Source: Glossina fuscipes
Lineage: Eukaryota; Arthropoda; Insecta; Diptera; Glossinidae
Assembly: GCF_014805625.2 (NCBI RefSeq)
Contig: NW_023998434.1
Coordinates: 524,576-588,575 of the forward strand
Direction of reading: 5' to 3'
Length of the DNA stretch: 64,000 nucleotides
The notes below the pieces were generated by a model that was given only the letters and a program-made list of their open reading frames with translations, searched no databases and was not told the origin of the DNA. The position numbers were made by a program, and so were the translations under genes. This document shows, one piece after another, positions 1-13,300 of the stretch (the stretch's first letter is position 1; every line of letters starts with the position of its first letter).

Positions 1-78
1 AAAAAAAAAAAAACAACACCCGCTGCGAAAACTAATTTATTTCGTAAGAGTAATGAGAAAAATGTACGCAAACAAAAG

Positions 79-115
<37 letters not shown>

Positions 116-3100
116 TGTTGATATTATTCATTTTTGGAATTATTTGTTTACTATACTATTTTTGGCAACTGACTACAACAACATTATGATTGCTCGAATG
201 TTTTTCTTGCCTACACAATAACAACAACAAAACAGCAATAGAATATTTATAATAACGTAATGTGACCCATTTCAAGTGTCACAATGACATCAACACATAT
301 GGATGCCTGCCTATAAGTATCTACGTTTATGTATGTATGTGCATACGGTAACATGCGTGTGTTCGTTTGTGTGTGTGCTCGCTTAAAAAAAGGCAATACC
401 ATTTCGAAAGAGATTAGAAAATCGAAAGACTTTGCCTTCGTTTCTGAATTTATAGCCCTTCTAAAGTAAATATAAAGTATTTTTAGTCTAAATTCAATCT
501 ATATATATGTATATATAATATCTATGCTATATAGAAATCGCATAAATAAAATACAGTAATCACATTTAAATTTGTTATCGTTAACATGAATGTGTGTTGT
601 CGTCTCTTCATGAGTCTTGGCATAAATATTTTGTAGTAATTTTTATCCATTCATGCATGTTTATGGTAAATAATAATCTCGCAGCTACTACAACTGATGC
701 TACTACTGGTGCTGCTGCTGCTGCTGCTGAGACTACTGCTGCTACTACTGCTCTTGCTGTGACTGATACGCTGATTAACATACGCACACAACATTTTCTT
801 GGCTTTCATAATGACTGTGTTTATTCTGATAAGTGTGTATATATGCATGTATTATGCTTATGTATGTTTGTATTGCAATGGTTTTTGTAAAAACAATAGG
901 TATCCTTTACTAAAAATAAAAGAAAACAAGAAGACAAGAAGGCTTAGTTCATGTGGTAAACATTCATTCAGTCATTCATTCATTCATTCATTTTTTGCGC
1001 TGAATTATAGATCTCGTGTCTCTTCGATGCCCGTTATGCTTGCTTTCCTTTGCCAGACTGCCTGCTGTACTAAGGCGTCAAAGTGTAACGTGCTATGTTA
1101 GCACCGTTATTTCATTACTATTTCCCCGGTTACACTTATTGGCATTTAAAGTCGCGTGCTGCGCGATTTTCTCTTGTTATGTCATTTATAACATACATAC
1201 ATACATATATATACAAAAGGCACGCATACGGCTATACGCCATACATGCTAGCTAGCTAGCTAGGAAAGAGTGACAAAATGAATTTGGCAAAATACCAAAA
1301 ATTTCACAAATTCAACATATCGCATATTCGTGAATATATACATATATATATATAAATATATATATGTATATTGTATATTTGTATAAACTGGCAAAAGAAC
1401 AGGAAAATATTAGATGTATGTATATATGAAAGTCGTAAGTGAAGAAATTTGCTTTTGTTTCAAATATGTACATATATGTGTATATATATTATATACACAT
1501 ACATATATGTATATGTTTGTTAGCAAAATATACAAATTTATCTACGGCGTCTTTATGTCTACAATCATTTTAATATTTTGTGTGATTTTTTTTCCTTTTT
1601 TTTTTTATTTATTTCATTTTTTTTTTTTTTTCTTTTTCGTTTTCCTTATTATCATTGTTTTTGTTGTTATTGTTATTATTATTATTGATAGAACATTCAC
1701 ATCTTGTGGTATATGACGACAGTTTGTCGGTCTTTTATATGCTATGCCTAAAATATGAACCGTTAATTCAAACTGTCATCATCATCAACAACATCAGCAT
1801 CATAACGGCAACAACAAGAATAAAAACAACAACAACAAATCACACTATAACGCTTAAGATAATCATGTTATTGTTATTCTTCTTTATACTGATTTTGCTT
1901 AAGATAATGACGGCTTAAATTAACAGCAACATCACTATAAAACTTATATTATGATTGTTGATATTGTTTTTATTATTATTATTATTATAATTATTGTTGT
2001 TATTGATGTTGTTGTTTTTGTTGCTATTCCATGCATATTTACTAAGAATCCGCTGATATATATTTTTTAATTATTTCTTTCATGAACTTCTTAGGATTGT
2101 GTATTTGTTTTTGTTGTTATTCTTCATAGATTTTAATTTTAATTTTCTTCTTGGCCGCACTCAATCTCTCTCCGTGTCACTCTCTCTCTCTCTCCCTCTC
2201 TCTCTCTCTCTCTGTCTCTTCCTTTCTTTATGTATGTTTATTATTGTTGTTGCTATTGTTGTTGCTATCGTTGTTGTTGTTGTTGATGATGCCATTGTTG
2301 CTCTAAATGAAAACACTTGACCTAAAGCTCTTGACAAAACCGTACCAAATCAAACAAGAAATTCAATAAGACAGAAAATTATGCATCACTGGTCAAGTGA
2401 TAGTTGCACTTGGCTTTACAAAGGCAACTGCAAGAATAAGAGAAGCCATACAGTCAATATATATTTATATATATATATATGCGGACATAAACAAACATAT
2501 TGACATATAAACACACACAAACACACACACGTACATATGTATATATATTTACACTATCATAATCTCCTGTTCTTCTCTTCTTTCTCTTACGTCTAATCAT
2601 CGGTTGATAGTTTAATAGATGGCAATTAATTTTCGGACTTTTTTTTCACTGCACTTCAGTTAACTTTTTTCTGTTACACATAAAAAAAACTTGTTGTAAA
2701 TCTTACGCATTTATATCTACAAGCCTTCAAGTTATATAACATAACATGTATTGTGTTTGCAGGATAGCGTCAAGATGCCGAATGACTATTGAGAGATCCA
2801 TGCGTTTTTCCGGTTGTACCAACCCTTAAATGGGTTTGGAATAGATTTATATGTATATATGAAATACATGTCTATATATGTATATATATATGCTAAATAT
2901 ATATAGTATGTATATAGTACATTCGTGGACATTGATATATATGCATTATATAAAATAGATATTTAGTCTGACTTAAGGATGTCCGTCCGTCCAAGTGTTG
3001 TTATGTTTGACATATATTGGCAAAGTTTAACACGTTGACACGCTTTAACCTTGTACCGATACTGAGAAAACGTATTTAATCGGATCATATATCGATCTAT

Positions 3101-4240
3101 TTAAAGAAAGTAATTATTGGAAAAGAATTTTTTAGTGTCGATGATGCATGCTAAATGAATATACAAAACTTTACTGAAATCGAATCAGTTTTTTAACTGC
3201 ACGACCAGCAAATCTTCATTTGGCGGCAAAGGATAATATTTAATGACAAAAATATATAAAGAATTGCATTAGCCGAGATGGTTTAGAGGATTTAGAAATC
3301 GACTTTGTCCAACTATGCATTTTCATATTAAACATACCTTAGGCATAAATTCTTTTACGCTCATAAAATTATTTCCGTCATTTTTTATATTTATATATAA
3401 AATGTTTTCGCTACTGTTTTATTACATACATGTAGAACTTTTATAATTTTCACATATTCATTTTATTAGAAATTGTTTTGTTTGTCTGCCATCGTGACAG
3501 TAGTTTGTAATATAAGCTAAAATCATTCGTTTGAGTGTTTATTTACATGAAAGTTGACTTAACACATCAGATATAAAAAATATTCTACAGATGTGTGTAA
3601 GAATCTAGACTAGATACAGACAGCTTAGTTTACAAATAAAAAAAATTTCTCTATAAATGATCAAAAACACCGTCAAACAAATCAAACATATGTGAAAAGG
3701 AAATTGATATAATTTTAATATTATCAAGTGTTCTCATTGCTGCTGATCATGACAGTTGCAAATTAAGATGTTTTAAATTCTAAATGTTTATATGTATATG
3801 TATATATACATATTTATGTAGACATACATACACATATGTTGTTAGATGTATAATATCATTTTTCTTCTTTCCTCTTTAATATTTTAATCGAAAATCTCTG
3901 CGAAAGTCACTAACATTTTCTCGAAATTAATTTAATAGTTGGCGTGTATCTTTTTAATCTATTATTTAAACATTGCAAAATTCGGCCAGAGAAATGTTAT
4001 TAAAGATAATTTTACTAGGTTGAGCCTTTCAGGCGCATCTGAATTCTCAGAATATTATTTACACTAAAGAGCAAAATTTTGTTCATTTTAATCACTTTAC
4101 TACTTAGGTCTGTCGGGGAAATATCTCGACAATTCTGCAGCGACAATGCTTTAGTCGCGCAAATAAATAGTGCATTTTGTTTTGGTCTTTGCTTAAGTGA
4201 AATTCTGATTTTCCTTTTTGCTTCCTCTTTTTCTCAACAG
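1..4240. other. Gene-free 5' stretch upstream of the papilin signal-peptide exon
   Basis: No exon with convincing protein content is visible on either strand. The stretch is AT-rich and holds A-runs (1-12, about 78-110), a T-rich tract (1595-1680), ATT and GTT triplet tracts (about 1650-2000 and 2240-2290), a CT tract (about 2180-2215) and several TATATA tracts. Open frames here are low-complexity, for example the ACT/GCT-rich one near 690-770. The first papilin coding exon (start codon plus two bases of a split codon) must lie upstream of 4241, either here or beyond the left edge. I could not pick it out because only a few codons are expected. Confidence 0.6.
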
Positions 4241-4301
4241 AATACCGCCTTTGATATTACTAATTATACTTCTATGTGTTCAGCATGCGCAATCACGTTT
4301 T
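4241..4301 (+). other. Ppn: Papilin signal-peptide exon
   Basis: This 61-base exon is preceded by a pyrimidine-rich acceptor ending in CAACAG and followed by a GTAAGT donor. Read so that it joins the next exon in phase, it gives a hydrophobic core (PPLILLIILLCVQHA) followed by QSRF. Joined to the next exon it reaches a dibasic KRQ, like the RQKRQ-type start of mature Drosophila papilin. The first base finishes a codon split by an upstream intron, so a start-codon exon lies further 5'. Signal-peptide cleavage probably falls near the Ala-Gln-Ser; that position is inference. Confidence 0.8.
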
Positions 4302-7300
4302 GTAAGTCTTTAATGTGTCATAATTAACAAAACCGTCTTAAGAAATAACTGACTCCTACGCTTCATTCGTTTTTATTCTCAGTACGGTGCAAGGTCAAAA
4401 AGACAGAATGGTGCCAAAATGTATTTATCTGCCAGTTATATTGTACCTGGTGGAGAAGGTGACGATCCGTACGAATGGACTGAGTGGAGTTCACCTTCGG
4501 AATGCTCGCGCTCCTGCGGTGGTGGTGTCTCGTATCAAATGCGCGAATGCCGTAGATTGGCGTAAGTTTAACTTCTTAGCGGCTTTGTTACCCCTCACGG
4601 TCGTTTTATTTAATTGCAGACCAAGCGGCGCTCCTTTATGTTCAGGAGGGAATCGTAAATATTTCTCTTGTAATACTCAAGATTGTCCCGAGGAAGAACC
4701 GGATTTTAGAGCTCAGCAATGTTCACGTTTTAATCATGTTCCTTTCGATGGAATCTATTACGAATGGGTCCCATATATGGGTTCGCCGAATCCATGTCAA
4801 TTGAGTTGCATGCCCAAAGGCGAGCGTTTTTATTATGTTCACAAAGCCAAAGTTATTGACGGTACCCGTTGCAATGATCAGAGTCTAGATGTTTGTGTGG
4901 ATGGTCAATGTCAGTCAGTAGGTTGTGACATGATGTTGGGTTCGGATGCCAGAGAAGATAAATGCCGTAAGTGCGGAGGTGACGGTAGCACTTGTAAGAC
5001 GGTTGGCGATAAATTTACTATAAACAATCTCTCAGCTGGTTACAATGATATACTTTTAATACCAATGGGAGCCACTAATATACGCGTAATGGAAACCGCT
5101 CCTTCCAATAATTATATAGCTTGCCGCAACCTCAGCAGTCATTATTATTTAAATGGGAATTGGCGAATTGATTTTCCTCGTCCCATGTTTTTTGCTGGAT
5201 CTTGGTGGAATTATCAAAGAAAACCTACAGGTTTCGCTGCGCCCGATCAACTGACTTGTCACGGTCCAATTACAGAGTCAATCTATATAGTAATGCTTGT
5301 TCAAGATAAAAATGTCAGCATTGATTATGAATACAGTATTCCGACCACAGTAAGTCGCAGTACACCAGATGTTTATACTTGGACTCATATGGAGTACGGA
5401 TCGTGTAGCGTAACATGTGGTGGAGGCACGCAAACGCGGGTCGTTACCTGCAATAATCGGCTCAACTTGGAGCAAGTTGACCCCAGTTTATGTGATCAAG
5501 AAGCTAAGCCAGCAGAAATTCAAGAGTGTGCTATTGACCCTTGCCCTCCTCAATGGGTCAGCAGCGAATGGGGTAAATGTTCAGAAGGTTGTGGTTCTGA
5601 TGGTATACAAAACCGTAACGTAACGTGCGAAAGAGCCTCGTCGAGGGGTGAAATTACTGTAGAAGAGGATACAATTTGCCTCGAGGAAGTAGGAAATAAA
5701 CCCGCGACTCAACAAGAATGCAATCGTGACGTTAAAAACTGTCCCAAATATCACTTGGGTCCTTGGAGCCCGGTAAGTGTAAAAAAAGGAAGAGATAACC
5801 AAACAAATGAAAGCAGTTGGATATTTTTCCTTGATTGTTCCGTAGTGCGATAAATTGTGTGGTGAAGGTACTCAGAAAAGAAAAGTTACTTGCTTTATCG
5901 AAGAAAATGGTCGCAAGAGGGTTTTAAGTGACGAGGATTGCGTTGAAAACAAACCAGAAACCGAAAAATCTTGCACATTAGCACCATGCGAGGGGGTTGA
6001 TTGGATTATTTCTGAATGGAGCGGTGTAGGTTAACACTTGTCGCTCAATTTTCTTCCACTTTAGTAAATTTTGTTTTTTTATACAGTGTAGTGATTGCGG
6101 GCAAACAACAGAGACACGCTTTGCCATTTGTGCTTCGAAGGCTGGAAAAGTTTATCCAGAAGAATTTTGTGCCCCGGAAGTTCCTCTTCTTTCCAGACCC
6201 TGCGACTCGAAAAAATGTCAAGTTCAATGGTTTACTTCAGAATGGAGTAAATGCTCCGCAGCTTGTGGTAAAGGTATGCAATCGCGTATAGTTTTATGCG
6301 GTGAATATGACGGACAAAGTATCACGAAAATTGTGGACGAATCGCAATGTGATAATACCACCAAACCTGATTCTGAACAGGAATGTGATGGAGAGGAAAA
6401 GGAATGCCCTGGCCAATGGTTTACAGGTCCATGGGGCCCTTGTAGCAAATTATGTGGGGGTGGCGAACGACAACGAGAAGTATTATGTTTGGCCAACGGT
6501 ACGAAATCAACGAATTGTGATGAAACAAAAATAGAATCCTTATCAGAAAAATGTAATGTTCAGGCGTGCACCGAAGATGAAGTAATGCCAGTAGACAGCA
6601 CAGCCGAGCCTGTACGAGAGGATGAAGAAGATGAAGAAGATGAAGAAGATGAATGTGACGAAGACGAAGAAGGAGAAGGAGGTGAGGACGAAGTCGAAGT
6701 TGTGACAGATAAAATGAGCGAAGATCTTAAGATTGCTGATGGCATTGATTTGGATCAAGAAATTACAACTGTTTCTTCTCTCATAACCGATGAGCTCATG
6801 TTAAGCGATGCTCCATCCGATGAACCAACAGGCGAAGGCGACTCAACCTTGACAACACCAGAGGGTTCAGGTGATGAAGTTGATGATACCACTCTTGTAA
6901 CTGAAGGTAGTGGTGAGACTGACTTTACAAGTTCCAGCGATGAGGTGACTGCATACACTGGTAGTACCACTACTTCGGAGCCTACATCCACATTTTCAAC
7001 AGAATCAACAGTTGAAAGTTCCACTGTAGATTCAATATCTACAGATTTGATATCAGACACCTCTACAGACATAGGCTCTTCCACTGGTACTACTGTGTCC
7101 GCCGATACCACAGCAGACACATCCGACGTCTCTACAGATACATCAGCTTCAACAGAACTAGCTACGCAAAGTTCGACGGAAAGTTTACATACGACCGATT
7201 TGACTTCAGGCTCCTCTACTGACGTTTCTGCTTCAACTTCCGAGTACTCAACAGACAGAACCACTGAATCAACTTTAGAAATTTCGACTACGCCAGAAAG

Positions 7301-10300
7301 CTCTAGCGAATTTTCAGAGTCGTCTACAGACATAACTAAATCAACAGAAGCGTACACGGAAAGTTCAACAGACGGTTCAACAGACAGTTCAACAGACAGT
7401 TCAACAGAAAATTCACTCTCCACTGATGGAAGATCAGAGTCCTCTACAGATTCAACAGAAGCGTCGACAGAATCATCAATCTCTACTGAATCAACACCCG
7501 AATATTCCACTGACTCTACCGAATCTACGTCGGAGAGCTCGACTGAGTCCACTGAATCTACTTCTACAGATACAACGTTATCTACGGAATCCACAACGGA
7601 AGCTTCAACAGAATCTTCGGCGTCTACAGAACCTTCAGTATCTACGGACTCTTCGGTGTCCACAGACTCTTCGGTATCTACAGACTCTTCGATGTCCACA
7701 GACTCTTCAGCGTCTACAGATTCTTCAGCGTCTACAGACTCTTCAGCGTCTACAGACTCTTCAGCGTCTACAGACTCTTCGACATTTTCAGAATCTTCGC
7801 CATCTACAGAATCGACATCAGAATTTTCTATCGGGTCAACCACTGAGAGTTCCACTGACTCTTCAGTGTCGACAGAGTTTACTTCAGAATCTTCGACTGA
7901 AACAAGTATTAGTTCAGAGTCAACAGATACTAGCAGCTCTACCGACGTAACAACTGAATCCTCTACGGAACTTGCTGCTTCTACAGACATTTCATTATCT
8001 ACGGAATTTACCTCGGAAGCTTCCACAGATATAAGCACCCTTACTTCTTCAACAGGGGATAGCACAACGAAATCTTCTACGGAAACAACAGATATAACTA
8101 CAGAGAGTTCAGACCTAACAGAATCCACAGATTCGTCAGTGCCCAGCGCTGAAACATCGTCCACAGACTCCTTTACTTCAACTGAGTCTACTGATTCTTC
8201 CACCATTTCAGACTTTACAACGGAAGCATCTTCTACAACTGAGGAAACTACTGAAAGTATGGAAACAACAGAAGTCGGTTCTACTGAAAGTGACACTACT
8301 GATTCCAGTAGTAACATTTCTGATGCTTCAACTACAGACGCTTCTACTGACTATACCGATAGTTCCACATCAGCTTATGAGTCCAGTACTGTTGATATAT
8401 GGAGTACCGAGGAGGAGGTTGAAAAAAGTACAGCTTACACTTTGGAAGCGATTGTCACAAAACCGGCTAAGCCTAAAAAATGTAAGCCGAAGACTTGTGA
8501 AAAGAGCCCATACGGTTGCTGTCCCGACCTTAAAACAAAGGCAAAAGGACCGTTTGATGAGGGTTGCCCGATTCCTAAGACTTGCATCGAAGCTGAGTTT
8601 GGCTGCTGTCACGATGGTGTGTCACCTGCTGGAGGTAAAAACTTTGAAGGCTGTCCAAAATCGCAATGTGCTGAGACATTATTCGGTTGCTGTCCCGATA
8701 AATTTACACCAGCCGAAGGTGAGGATAATGAAGGATGTCCAGAACCAACTACCCTACCGCCGACAACAACAACCGAAGAACCAATTACTGAAGAAATTGC
8801 CAGCGAAGAACCTTCCACCGATGTTACGGATTTGCCCAGTTCTGAAATTACTGAGACGACTGACGGGGAGATGCATCCAGATGTTGTACCTTCTTGTTCG
8901 TTTAATGAATTCGGGTGCTGCCCTGATGGTCAAACAAATGCTACTGGTGTAAACTTTGCTGGTTGTGATAAAGGAGATTGCAGGCAGAGTATATATGGTT
9001 GTTGCAGAGATGGCCGAACTCCGGCTTCAGGTCCGAATGATGAAGGTTGTCCACGGTGCACTTACGAGCCATTCGGTTGCTGTCCTGATAACGAGACACC
9101 GGCCCATGGTCCTATGGGTGAAGGATGTTGCTTAGCTTCTACGTACGGCTGCTGTCCTGACAATATTAACAGCGCACATGGTCCTAACTTTGAGAATTGC
9201 GAATGTCAGTATTCACCCTATGGTTGTTGTCACGACAATCAAACTTCAGCACGAGGTCCAAACTATGAGGGTTGTAATTGTGAACAGACTCAATTCGGTT
9301 GTTGCCCAAACAAGCTCACAGCAGCTAGGGGACCAAAGTTCGAAGGCTGTGCGTGCCATACTCTTCAATTTGGTTGTTGCCCGGACGGGATTACAATCGC
9401 TCAAGGACCACATCACTACGGCTGTCATTGTTCACAGACTGAATTTAAATGTTGTCCAGATGAAAAAACTCCAGCTAAAGGACCTGACAATGAGGGTTGC
9501 TCTTGTGTGGAAAGTAAGTTTGGCTGCTGCCCTGACGGTATTACATCTGCCCAAGGTGAAAAATTCGAGGGATGTGAGAATGTCAAAGAACCAGCGCAAA
9601 AATCTTGTGGCTTGTCCAAAGAGAGTGGGCCTTGCACTAATTATACTATTAAATATTTCTTTGATACTTCTTATGGTGCTTGCGCCAGATTCTGGTACGG
9701 TGGTTGTGATGGCAACGGGAATCGTTTCGACACTGAGGACGATTGTAAACAAACTTGCCAAGATTATACTGGGAAAGAAGCTTGTTTCTTGCCTAAGAGT
9801 TCAGGACCGTGCACGGGTTACAATAAAAAATGGTATTTCAATGCAGAGCTTGAACGTTGTGAGGAATTTAATTATGGAGGATGTTATGGTACAAACAACC
9901 GTTTTGACAGCAAAGAAGAATGCCAGACTTTGTGCGCCGTTAGCGAAAGCTTACGTAAGTTGAAATTTAAGTAGAGCAGAAAATAATTTATATTGTGATG
10001 AATATTTTGTAGCTCCTTGCGAACAACCCGTGGATGAAGGACCTTGTGAAGGTAACTTTGAACGTTGGTACTACGATAATCAGACAGATTTTTGTCGGCC
10101 GTTTACCTACGGGGGTTGTAAAGGCAATAAAAACAATTATCCTACGGAACATGCTTGCAGCTATCATTGTCGTCAGCCGGGAATTCATAAAGGTTTGTCT
10201 ATTATATTTTGTTATTATAATGCTCGACATAATTGCCTATATGCTTGCATAGTATTGATTTGTTAGTCTCAGGGGAATGGTTTGTTAATGATAATATTGA

Positions 10301-13300
10301 TAAAGCTTTTTTAGTTGGTGATAGTATAATGAATCAAATTTTCTTTTTTTTTATACAATTGGGAATGCACGAAAAACTTTTGCCTAATATTTATACGATT
10401 GATATTTCTTGCTTGCTGTTCATTGCTTGCTTATGAACCCCATCCATCGACACATACGTAACCCTTACATATATCTAGATTATTGCTCGCTTCCCAAGCA
10501 AACAGGTGATTGTAGTGAAAAGCAACCGCGTTGGTATTATTCTGAAACTGACAAGAAATGCATGCCTTTCTACTATACTGGTTGTGGTGGCAATAAAAAT
10601 AACTTTCCTTCATTGCAATCTTGCGAGGATCATTGTCCTAAAGATGTCGGTAAGATTTTCAAAATTGAAATCGTAGCGTTGCAACTACACTTAATGAATA
10701 GTGGGAATAAGATTATATATAGGTTTCTGTTTAAAATTTAGCCAAAAATGTATGTGAAATTGCTGCGGAGGTTGGCGATTGCAGAAATTTTGAACCCATG
10801 TGGTACTATGATGTCAACGATCAACGTTGCCGTCAATTTTATTATGGTGGTTGCGGTGGTAACGAGAACAAGTTCTCAACTGAAGATGCGTGTAAACAGC
10901 GGTGCCAAGAGCCACCTGTTGTTGAACCTAAAACTCCTGTAACACCACCTCAACCTCAACCAGAACGACCACCACCATCAGGAGAGATTTGTGAACAGAA
11001 CCCTGAAGTGGGTGATTGTGCAAATTATACGTTAGTTTGGTATTATGATTATGACCAAGGCATATGTCGCCAGTTTTATTACGGCGGCTGTGGCGGCAAC
11101 GATAATCGGTTTACTAATGAAGTGGAATGCCAACAACGTTGTATTTCACCTTCATCGGAACGTGAATACAGTGGCGAAACTTCGCAGGAGTCTTCCAAGT
11201 GTTTCTTACCAGCTGCTTCTGGGAATTGTCTCGGTTATCAAACCCGTTGGTACTACAATAGTGGAGATGGAGTTTGTGAAGAATTTACCTATACTGAATG
11301 CGAAGGCAATGCGAATAATTTCGTAAGTGAAGATGAATGTGAATCAGAATGTTTCCCCGCTCAACCGACCTGCAGTTTGCCGCCATTACGTGGTAATTGT
11401 AACGATAGCATCATTAGGTGGCACTTTGACCAGCAAAGTGGAAAATGTATTGAATTCGAATTTTCCGGCTGTCGGCCAAATCGTAACAATTTCAAAACTG
11501 AGCAAGAATGCGACGACTTCTGCGGTGAGCGGCCACCAGCTCCCGTAAGTGTTGGAGAAAGTTATGAATCAAAGCCGTAGATTATTGTATGTCTTTTATA
11601 GGTGTATTCAGTTTGTGATCTACCTCTTGAAGCAGGTGAATGTGACAATCAAACCACCGCTTGGTACTACGACAGCGAATCAATGACTTGTGTAGCTTTC
11701 ACATATACCGGTTGTGGCGGCAATGGTAACCGTTTCCAAACCAGAGAACAGTGCGAGCGGCAATGTGGCGATTTTAAGGGTGTGGGTAAGGTTATCATTT
11801 TGTTTGTAGTTTTATTATGGTGAATTGTTAGGATATTAATAAAGGAAGTTTTGCTTAGACGTCTGTAATGAGGACGTTATGACTGGCCCTTGCCGTCAGT
11901 GGCAGACGCGATATTATTTCAATAAGATTACACGTACTTGTGAACCGTTTACTTACGGCGGTTGTCAAGGCACGGGCAATCGCTTTGAGGATCGCGCCGA
12001 ATGTGAATCGGTGTGTATCATGGGTCAAGAACCTACTTCTCCTACAGCTCATAAAGGTAAATAAGTCAATTCTATTCACAACTGACCTCATTCATACCTG
12101 TGCCATTCTATGTTGAGTTCAGATATCTGCAAACAGAACGTGGACATTGGCCGTTGCTTGGGACCATCGGTTAACGAGCGACGTTGGTATTATGACGATG
12201 CTCGTGGCACTTGCGTGGCCTTCATATATTCGGGTTGCGCGGGCAATCAAAATAATTTCCGTACTTTTGAGTCTTGTTATGATTTCTGTGCAAGTAAGCC
12301 CAGTCCGAGAACCCAAAGCTTTTATGGTTTAAAAAAATTAAATAAATCCAGCACTGTTGTTTACATTGCACTCCTCATTTTTCCTCATACATCTAGCATT
12401 TTAATCACATGCACACGAGCACTTTAAAGCACTTTACAATATCATATGCACCAAAGCTGTTGAATGCACGTTTCTATATATTGTTATACAATTAAAATTA
12501 TCTTTTTGTTGGTTCAAGAAAGCTTAACGCATAAAGTAACTATACATATTTTTTTACATAAAAAGCATTAACGCTTTTTCCTGATTCTTTTTGCTCCTTT
12601 TCTTGGGTATAGGAGAGTTAGCACCGCCTCCGCCGCCTGTAACCGAACACGAAGCAACGAACGAAGTTTTCCCAACACCCTGCGAAGAATATGATGCTGA
12701 ATGTCATACTTTGAGATGTCCATATGGCCTGCGCCGCGTCGCTGTCGATGATCAATGTCAGCGGTGCGAATGCGTAAATCCTTGTGCAGAGCATCCTTGC
12801 CCCGAAGGTCAAAAGTGCGCTATTGAAATATCACCTTCTCGATCAGGCCAATTTTTGCCTGTTTGTAGGGCGATAACAAAATCTGGAGAATGTCCAATAC
12901 TCACCGCAACTGGTGGCAGCTGTTCACGTGAATGCTATGACGATGCCGACTGTCGGGCAGATAATAAATGTTGTGCTAATGGTTGCAGTTTTGTGTGCGT
13001 ACGTCCTACACCGCCCACTGTACGCACAACTCCCTTTCCCACTACTGCTACTCCCGCCGTTATTTACCCAGGGGAAGTTAAGGTCTCCTTGGAGCCCAAA
13101 AACAAACATGAGTTGGATGTTAAAACTCCCGTGGGTGGTATTGCTGTTTTACGCTGCTTTGCATTGGGAAATCCGGCTCCAAATGTTACTTGGTTCCTCA
13201 ATAATATTTTGGTTGGTTAGGAAATTGTTGTTGAAAATATTACTTTAAATTAATGTACATTTTTTATTTTTATACTTCTTCCTAGATTGATACTCATCAT

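Noticed and set aside
594..890. 98-codon open frame near the left edge
   Set aside because: Composed mainly of ACT/GCT triplet repeat; no domain or splice context.
3260..3310. tRNA-Ser-like words (tagccgagatggttta.. agaaatc)
   Set aside because: No T-loop, no acceptor stem pairing; at most a decayed tRNA-derived fragment.
7426..7950. 174-codon plus-strand open frame rich in Leu, Gln and Arg
   Set aside because: Shifted-frame shadow of the same repeats within the papilin exon.
6755..8317. 520-codon open frame on the minus strand, Ser/Val/Asp-rich
   Set aside because: It is the mirror of the papilin Ser/Thr/Asp repeat region; its composition is forced by the sense codons and it has no domain.
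8290..9963. Several plus- and minus-strand frames over the papilin cassette and first Kunitz region
   Set aside because: Shadows of the Cys-rich repeats; the papilin frame carries all recognisable motifs.
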